Shown here: positions 39,025-47,900 of the stretch, piece after piece
Position numbering within the stretch: the stretch's first letter is position 1
How the letters are laid out: every line of letters begins with the position of its first letter
From: Carpediemonas membranifera
Lineage: Eukaryota > Fornicata
Length of the DNA: 64,000 bases
Direction: 5' to 3'
Assembly (NCBI GenBank): GCA_019828565.1
Contig: JAHDYR010000066.1
Span: forward strand, 496,001 to 560,000
Notes under the pieces: generated by a model
Database searches by the model: none
What the model saw: only the letters and a program-made list of their open reading frames with translations
What the model was told of the DNA's origin: nothing
Position numbers and translations under genes: made by a program

Positions 39025-39855
39025 ATGAAGTTCGGTATAATCCTAGTATTTGGCCTTTTCGCCTCTGTCTTCGCCCAATGCGTTATCTCGCAAGAGGAAG
39101 CCCTCATGAACATGTACGTTGCCCTCGGCGGCGATTCCTGGACCGACAACACCAACTGGAATACAGGTGATGCCTGCACGTGGTATGGCATCAGCTGCAA
39201 CATCGATGGCAACGTTGTCGGCATCGACCTCTCAAACAACAACCTCGTCGGCCTCCTCACCGACGACATCGGGTGCTTCCCCTTCCTCAAGAGCCTCCAG
39301 CTCAACGACAACGAGATCTCCGGCCCCGTCCCCGATGCTATTGGCGAGCTGACCAACCTCAAGTACCTCAACCTTGACAACAACCTCCTGACTGGCCCCC
39401 TGCCCACCGCCCTCTGCGCTGACGAGCACCTCCAGTACATCTACCTCGGCCACAACCTCTTCGAGGGCGATATCCCTGCCTGCTACGTCACCAACTTCAC
39501 CTTCGTCAAGGAGGTCCACCTCGACTGCAACCTGCTCACCGGCGACCTCCTCGACTTCTCCGGCTACGAGTACATGTTCGAGCTCCGCTCCCGCTGCAAC
39601 AACTTCAATGTTGAGTGCCCCGCCTGGATTGAGACCACTGACATGCTCGTCATCTGCTCTGGCGACTGCGAGGACTGCCCCATTGTCCCCCCGACCCAGT
39701 GCCCCGAGTTCGTCGAGGTCGAGGACTGCGGCCTCTACTATCCCGTCCTCCCTACGAGCCAGCCCGTCGCCTCTGTCGAGTCGAATGTCCCCATGAAGAG
39801 CCCCTCGGTTTGGGCTCGCGTCATGCATGTCGTGTCGACCTGGTTGGCGTGGTAA
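39025..39855 (+). CDS. Secreted leucine-rich repeat protein
   Basis: 276 residues with a clear signal peptide (MKFGIILVFGLFASVFA, cleavage near 17). A plant-type LRR cap (ALGGDSWTDNTNWNTGDACTWYGISC) and about five LRRs follow (VVGIDLSNNNLVGLL, LKSLQLNDNEISGPVP, LKYLNLDNNLLTGPLP, LQYIYLGHNLFEGDIP). A Cys-rich C-terminal part (CSGDCEDCP, TQCPE) contains CPEFVEVEDC. There is no clear TM anchor; the last residues (VMHVVSTWLAW) are only weakly hydrophobic. Codon use is very biased to C, which suggests strong expression. Probably extracellular and possibly adhesive; partner unknown. Confidence 0.8.
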   Translation: MKFGIILVFGLFASVFAQCVISQEEALMNMYVALGGDSWTDNTNWNTGDACTWYGISCNIDGNVVGIDLSNNNLVGLLTDDIGCFPFLKSLQLNDNEISGPVPDAIGELTNLKYLNLDNNLLTGPLPTALCADEHLQYIYLGHNLFEGDIPACYVTNFTFVKEVHLDCNLLTGDLLDFSGYEYMFELRSRCNNFNVECPAWIETTDMLVICSGDCEDCPIVPPTQCPEFVEVEDCGLYYPVLPTSQPVASVESNVPMKSPSVWARVMHVVSTWLAW

Positions 39856-40127
39856 GACATAAAGTGATCGAGTGAGACACGAATGATTCAAATCTGATCC
39901 AAATCACGATTGTCAGCTCCAAATTAGCTAGTCAACAGCGGTCAACGACGTTGAGATTCAGCAGCAATCGTCATGACAATTTTCGCTCTAGGCAAAAAGT
40001 CACCATCGCATCGCTAGGCTGGCTTGGGACGGATTCGCCGTGTGTTCTCATCATGATCCGGTGATCGAGTCGGGATTGAGTCTGTCGAAAAACCGCTCTC
40101 AACCATCTGCGAAAAGCAACATTTCCG

Positions 40128-41682
40128 ATGCCTGAAGATCAGGTTCGAGGCTCTATGACGCATAGTAATGAGCAAGTTGGCAGCAATTTGAAGCATTTGC
40201 GCCCCGAGGGCTACTGGAACACGTGGAGACTCCTTGTGCTCAATCTGAGCATGGGTGGCCTCCAGTTTGCCTTTGCCATCATGGGATCGTGCGTATTCCC
40301 GATGTTCGTGCTTACACAGCTTCGTGAGCCCCTATCAGAAGTACAAGCTCCAGATGCAGCCCTGGGAGTCCTACCTCTCTTTCCTGGCCGGTCCCATCTG
40401 CGGCTTCTTCGTCCAGCCCATCGTCGGTGCGTTGTCCGATCGCTGCTCTCTGTTGTTCGGCCGTAGACGCCCTTACATTGTCGCTGGTGCGATCACCACG
40501 GCCCTGTCGCTCGCCTTCCTCTGCTTCTCATGGGTCCCTGGCCAGATCTTCACCCCGCACAACCCCGCCCGCGTCGCCGTCATTGTCGCGCTGATCGGGC
40601 TGATTCTGCTGAACACGACGATCAACATGATGCTCGCCCCCGTCCGCTCCATCATCCAGGACATCGTGCCCCAGCAGGCACTCGACAAGGGTAACGCGTA
40701 CTCCGCCCTGATGCTGGGCGCGGCGTTCTTCCTCTGCAACATCATGTTCTTCATCCTGCTCGCCGTCTTCGGCATCAGACCCGCCGATGCGAGCTTCGTG
40801 ACCCTCCTCGAGGCGATGGGTGCCTTTGGCGCCGTTGTCATCGTGCTTCTCACCATCCCCACCCTCATCATTGGCCGCGAGTCCCCCCTCAAGCAGGTCG
40901 AGCAGGTCGCCGCGGCCAAGCTCGGCGATGACGCCAAGGAGCCCGAGGCGAAGCGTTTCTTCCTCATCGACATGGCCATCACGCTCATCCACATGCCCGC
41001 TCGCCTCAAGACGGTCTGCCTGGTGTTCTTCCTCTCCTGGGCCGGCTACTTCCCCGTCCAGATGTTCACGTCCTCCCTGTTTAACCTCACAGAGGCCTGC
41101 CTCGCCATCGCCATCTCCAACCTAGTCGGGTCCCTGTGGACATTCCCCCTGGCGTGGCTCTGCTCCCGGTTCGGTGAGAAGTGGCCCTACTTCTGCACAC
41201 AGACGCTGGCCGCCATCTCGACTGTGGGCATGGTCTTTGTCGGCCCCCTCAACGGCGCATTCCCCCACAGCAACTTCGTCACCGTGCCCGCGCTGATCAT
41301 CCTGATGTCGTTCATCGGCATCAACACGACGACGACCAACTCGGCGCCCTTCAGCATGATCGGCAAGGAGCAGTCCGACAACGCCGGGGCTTACGTCGGT
41401 GTCATGAACGCCTTCTGCGTGCTTGCACAGGCAACGGTCCTGCTACTGTCGTCGATCGTCTCCTTCCCCTTTGGCATCATCCCCTTCCTGAAGCACTCCG
41501 CCTTCTTCACTGAGGTCCACAACCTCGTGCCCCTCATCCTATCCGCTATGTTCACCATCGCCGCAGCCGTCTGCTGCCTTTTCCTCCGCACCCGCTCAGT
41601 GAAGGAGCTCATGGCCGAGGCCCAGGGCTACCAGGACCTCGAGGCCGACGAGACTACAGGCCTGCTCGACGATGACATGTAA
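40128..41682 (+). CDS. Sugar-symporter-like MFS transporter (GPH/SUC/SLC45 type), one intron
   Basis: Exons 40128-40288 and 40320-41682 give 507 residues. The 31-bp intron at 40289-40319 (GTGCGT...CTTACACAG) restores MGGLQFAFAIMGSFVSPYQKYKLQ. The first helix and the following loop WESYLSFLAGPICGFFVQPIVGALSDRCSLLFGRRRPYI are hallmarks of the glycoside-pentoside-hexuronide symporters that include plant sucrose carriers and SLC45. Twelve TM helices are expected, with a large central loop (about 240-275). Substrate and ion are not determined by the sequence. A second in-frame ATG is at 40155. Confidence 0.83.
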
Positions 41683-41930
41683 ATTAACGGTCTGCGCGAA
41701 CCGAGATGATGCCCCAGCCATTACCTCCTGTTGTGCGGCAGGGCTGCATCCACGGCGCTCTCGTTGGGCTGCCCGCGCTCACACCAAGGATGTGAGAGTG
41801 ACGTTCGAGCCGATGAGTCCACTCGATGCCGCCTCGATCATCGACACTGATTGTCGATTTTGGTGCAAGTCCGCTCAGCTTGACCACACAATCAACAAAA
41901 ATCGCGAAAAAAGATGAAGACAAGAGCACG

Positions 41931-44900
41931 ATGAAGCACAGCAACCACAGATTAATGCTTCAGTATTTCGTGTCCTATGGACGAAAATCCACAATTTGTA
42001 CTCATAGAAAGCCTTTAATTCATCTTATCTTCGCCACATGCGTCATGATGCTGATGGTGCGCTCAACCACAGCCACGATCACCGGTTTGACGGGAACAAA
42101 GATGTGCCCGCTGATAGATACCGCTGCTGGCAATGCTGGGCAATACCATGTCGTCCTCGAGGGCGATATCCTTCTTCTCGATGGCGCAACCTCGGAGTCA
42201 ACACCTGCAACACCAAATAGCGGACTCGTCTCGGCGTACAACCTGGAACATGGCACGAGTTCCATGATCGATAGCCCAGTTCCAGTTAGTTATAAGAAGT
42301 TCGGCTACGGGCTGGACATGAGTCTCCCCTATACTGTCATCGGGTCGTTTATGGCCGATGTGGCTTACGTGTTCAAGCTAACCACCAATACGCCCGCAAC
42401 TATGGACTGGACACAGCTCTGTGAGCTTTCGGTCATCTACACCACAGCTCAGGGAGCGACCTCATTCGACCAGTTCGGCAGGCAAGTCGGCGTTAGTGGG
42501 TCCTGGATTGTTGTCTTCATGATGAAATCCAGCTCTGCCTATGCGGCCATGTTTCAAATCAATTCCGATACGGTCACGCACCACAGCGACGTGACCCTTA
42601 GTGGCATGAACTACGCTACCTCAATTGCTATTGATGGAGACACGTTCGTCGTAGGCAAGGACCAAAGTGACGCGAAGGTCTACACATACGACTCGGGCAC
42701 ATGGTCCTACGACGCCCCTCTGTATTCTGTGGGCCTTGCATCATACTATGGTCGCGAGGTAGCCATCTCTGGTGACATCATCGCCGTCAGCGTGAATATC
42801 AATGGTGGCAAGGTCGGTGCAGTCTACACCCGGACGGCGGGCACGTGGGGCTCGACTGGTACGCCCCTGGAGATCCCCTCGGGGGAAGGCTGGGCGACAG
42901 GCACGGATGGATCGATCGACATCTACAGCACCGCCATCATCGTCGGCCAGAGCAGCTCAACGGCACCGACCCACACAGCCGTCTTCTTCTTCGAGAGCGG
43001 CACCTGGACGCCGTCAGAGAGCCTCACTGGGACCGGCCTCGAGTACGCAGGCCGCGTTGCTATTGGGTCTGAGTACATTGCAGCAACAGCCTACCGCGCT
43101 GATTGCACCGCATCCGGCTCCGGTGCGGCGTTCTACTCGACTTACTCGGCTCCGACCCCCGCCGTCGTCACATGCAGCGCCGGTACGTACAACGATGGCG
43201 GGACATGCACAACGTGCCCGCCAGGCACGTACTCCAGCGGCGGGGCGACCAGCTGCACCCAGGCGACGGCGGGCCACAAGACGAACAGCGGCAAGACAGA
43301 TCAGGAGGACTGCCCCGCAGGCACATACTCGGAGGCCGGCGCGGATTCCTGCACGGGTTGCCCAACAGGCAAGTACTCGTCGGCGGTCTCCTCGGAGTGC
43401 ACGCAGACGTCCATCGGCTACAAGACGAAGTCCGACCAGTCCGGCCAGGAACCGTGCAACGGCGGGTACTTCCAGCCCAGCGCCGGCCAGACGGATTGCG
43501 AGGAGAGCACGCCCGGCCATTACGTCCCCGCCAACGGCGAGGGGCATGACAGGCAGCTGGACTGCCAGGCCGGCAAGTACTCGGGAGCCCATGCCAGCGC
43601 CTGCACGTCCTCGGCCGCGGGCTACCGCACCAACGACGACCGGAGCGGCGAGGTGATCTGCGATGCAGGCACCGTCTCCGCCGGTGGCGCCGACACGTGC
43701 TCGAACTGCAACTCCGGCGAATACCAGGACCAGGCCGGCCAGCCGACGTGCAAGACGGCCACCGCCGGCAACTACGTTCCCGCGGGCGGGGCGAGGACCG
43801 AACAGACCTCGTGCCCGCCAGGCACGTACTCCAGCGGCGGGGCGACCAGCTGCACCCAGGCGACGGCGGGCCACAAGACGAACAGCGGCAAGACAGATCA
43901 GGAGGACTGCCCCGCAGGCACATACTCGGAGGCCGGCGCGGATTCCTGCACGGGTTGCCCAACAGGCAAGTACTCGTCGGCGGTCTCCTCGGAGTGCACG
44001 CAGACGTCCATCGGCTACAAGACGAAGTCCGACCAGTCCGGCCAGGAACCGTGCAACGGCGGGTACTTCCAGCCCAGCGCCGGCCAGACGGATTGCGAGG
44101 AGAGCACGCCCGGCCATTACGTCCCCGCCAACGGCGAGGGGCATGACAGGCAGCTGGACTGCCAGGCCGGCAAGTACTCGGGAGCCCATGCCAGCGCCTG
44201 CACGTCCTCGGCCGCGGGCTACCGCACCAACGACGACCGGAGCGGCGAGGTGATCTGCGATGCAGGCACCGTCTCCGCCGGTGGCGCCGACACGTGCTCG
44301 AACTGCAACTCCGGCGAATACCAGGACCAGGCCGGCCAGCCGACGTGCAAGACGGCCACCGCCGGCAACTACGTTCCCGCGGGCGGGGCGAGGACCGAAC
44401 AGACCTCGTGCCCGCCAGGCACGTACTCCAGCGGCGGGGCGACCAGCTGCACCCAGGCGACGGCGGGCCACAAGACGAACAGCGGCAAGACAGATCAGGA
44501 GGACTGCCCCGCAGGCACATACTCGGAGGCCGGCGCGGATTCCTGCACGGGTTGCCCAACAGGCAAGTACTCGTCGGCGGTCTCCTCGGAGTGCACGCAG
44601 ACGTCCATCGGCTACAAGACGAAGTCCGACCAGTCCGGCCAGGAACCGTGCAACGGCGGGTACTTCCAGCCCAGCGCCGGCCAGACGGATTGCGAGGAGA
44701 GCACGCCCGGCCATTACGTCCCCGCCAACGGCGAGGGGCATGACAGGCAGCTGGACTGCCAGGCCGGCAAGTACTCGGGAGCCCATGCCAGCGCCTGCAC
44801 GTCCTCGGCCGCGGGCTACCGCACCAACGACGACCGGAGCGGCGAGGTGATCTGCGATGCAGGCACCGTCTCCGCCGGTGGCGCCGACACGTGCTCGAAC

Positions 44901-47900
44901 TGCAACTCCGGCGAATACCAGGACCAGGCCGGCCAGCCGACGTGCAAGACGGCCACCGCCGGCAACTACGTTCCCGCGGGCGGGGCGAGGACCGAACAGA
45001 CCTCGTGCCCGCCAGGCACGTACTCCAGCGGCGGGGCGACCAGCTGCACCCAGGCGACGGCGGGCCACAAGACGAACAGCGGCAAGACAGATCAGGAGGA
45101 CTGCCCCGCAGGCACATACTCGGAGGCCGGCGCGGATTCCTGCACGGGTTGCCCAACAGGCAAGTACTCGTCGGCGGTCTCCTCGGAGTGCACGCAGACG
45201 TCCATCGGCTACAAGACGAAGTCCGACCAGTCCGGCCAGGAACCGTGCAACGGCGGGTACTTCCAGCCCAGCGCCGGCCAGACGGATTGCGAGGAGAGCA
45301 CGCCCGGCCATTACGTCCCCGCCAACGGCGAGGGGCATGACAGGCAGCTGGACTGCCAGGCCGGCAAGTACTCGGGAGCCCATGCCAGCGCCTGCACGTC
45401 CTCGGCCGCGGGCTACCGCACCAACGACGACCGGAGCGGCGAGGTGATCTGCGATGCAGGCACCGTCTCCGCCGGTGGCGCCGACACGTGCTCGAACTGC
45501 AACTCCGGCGAATACCAGGACCAGGCCGGCCAGCCGACGTGCAAGACGGCCACCGCCGGCAACTACGTTCCCGCGGGCGGGGCGAGGACCGAACAGACCT
45601 CGTGCCCGCCAGGCACGTACTCCAGCGGCGGGGCGACCAGCTGCACCCAGGCGACGGCGGGCCACAAGACGAACAGCGGCAGGACAGATCAGGAGGACTG
45701 CCCCGCAGGCACATACTCGGAGGCCGGCGCGGATTCCTGCACGGGTTGCCCAACAGGCAAGTACTCGTCGGCGGTCTCCTCGGAGTGCACGCAGACGTCC
45801 ATCGGCTACAAGACGAAGTCCGACCAGTCCGGCCAGGAACCGTGCAACGGCGGGTACTTCCAGCCCAGCGCCGGCCAGACGGATTGCGAGGAGAGCACGC
45901 CCGGCCATTACGTCCCCGCCAACGGCGAGGGGCATGACAGGCAGCTGGACTGCCAGGCCGGCAAGTACTCGGGAGCCCATGCCAGCGCCTGCACGTCCTC
46001 GGCCGCGGGCTACCGCACCAACGACGACCGGAGCGGCGAGGTGATCTGCGATGCAGGCACCGTCTCCGCCGGTGGCGCCGACACGTGCTCGAACTGCAAC
46101 TCCGGCGAATACCAGGACCAGGCCGGCCAGCCGACGTGCAAGACGGCCACCGCCGGCAACTACGTTCCCGCGGGCGGGGCGAGGACCGAACAGACCTCGT
46201 GCCCGCCAGGCACGTACTCCAGCGGCGGGGCGACCAGCTGCACCCAGGCGACGGCGGGCCACAAGACGAACAGCGGCAGGACAGATCAGGAGGACTGCCC
46301 CGCAGGCACATACTCGGAGGCCGGCGCGGATTCCTGCACGGGTTGCCCAACAGGCAAGTACTCGTCGGCGGTCTCCTCGGAGTGCACGCAGACTTCCATC
46401 GGCTACAAGACGAAGTCCGACCAGTCCGGCCAGGAACCGTGCAACGGCGGGTACTTCCAGCCCAGCGCCGGCCAGACGGATTGCGAGGAGAGCACGCCCG
46501 GCCATTACGTCCCCGCCAACGGCGAGGGGCATGACAGGCAGCTGGACTGCCAGGCCGGCAAGTACTCGGGAGCCCATGCCAGCGCCTGCACGTCCTCGGC
46601 CGCGGGCTACCGCACCAACGACGACCGGAGCGGCGAGGTGATCTGCGATGCAGGCACCGTCTCCGCCGGTGGCGCCGACACGTGCTCGAACTGCAACTCC
46701 GGCGAATACCAGGACCAGGCCGGCCAGCCGACGTGCAAGACGGCCACCGCCGGCAACTACGTTCCCGCGGGCGGGGCGAGGACCGAACAGACCTCGTGCC
46801 CGCCAGGCACGTACTCCAGCGGCGGGGCGACCAGCTGCACCCAGGCGACGGCGGGCCACAAGACGAACAGCGGCAAGACAGATCAGGAGGACTGCCCCGC
46901 AGGCACATACTCGGAGGCCGGCGCGGATTCCTGCACGGGTTGCCCAACAGGCAAGTACTCGTCGGCGGTCTCCTCGGAGTGCACGCAGACGTCCATCGGC
47001 TACAAGACGAAGTCCGACCAGTCCGGCCAGGAACCGTGCAACGGCGGGTACTTCCAGCCCAGCGCCGGCCAGACGGATTGCGAGGAGAGCACGCCCGGCC
47101 ATTACGTCCCCGCCAACGGCGAGGGGCATGACAGGCAGCTGGACTGCCAGGCCGGCAAGTACTCGGGAGCCCATGCCAGCGCCTGCACGTCCTCGGCCGC
47201 GGGCTACCGCACCAACGACGACCGGAGCGGCGAGGTGATCTGCGATGCAGGCACCGTCTCCGCCGGTGGCGCCGACACGTGCTCGAACTGCAACTCCGGC
47301 GAATACCAGGACCAGGCCGGCCAGCCGACGTGCAAGACGGCCACCGCCGGCAACGACGTTCCCGCGGGCGGGGCGAGGACCGAACAGACCTCGTGCCCGC
47401 CAGGCACGTACTCCAGCGGCGGGGCGACCAGCTGCACCCAGGCGACGGCGGGCCACAAGACGAACAGCGGCAAGACAGATCAGGAGGACTGCCCCGCAGG
47501 CACATACTCGGAGGCCGGCGCGGATTCCTGCACGGGTTGCCCAACAGGCAAGTACTCGTCGGCGGTCTCCTCGGAGTGCACGCAGACGTCCATCGGCTAC
47601 AAGACGAAGTCCGACCAGTCCGGCCAGGAACCGTGCAACGGCGGGTACTTCCAGCCCAGCGCCGGCCAGACGGATTGCGAGGAGAGCACGCCCGGCCATT
47701 ACGTCCCCGCCAACGGCGAGGGGCATGACAGGCAGCTGGACTGCCAGGCCGGCAAGTACTCGGGAGCCCATGCCAGCGCCTGCACGTCCTCGGCCGCGGG
47801 CTACCGCACCAACGACGACCGGAGCGGCGAGGTGATCTGCGATGCAGGCACCGTCTCCGCCGGTGGCGCCGACACGTGCTCGAACTGCAACTCCGGCGAA

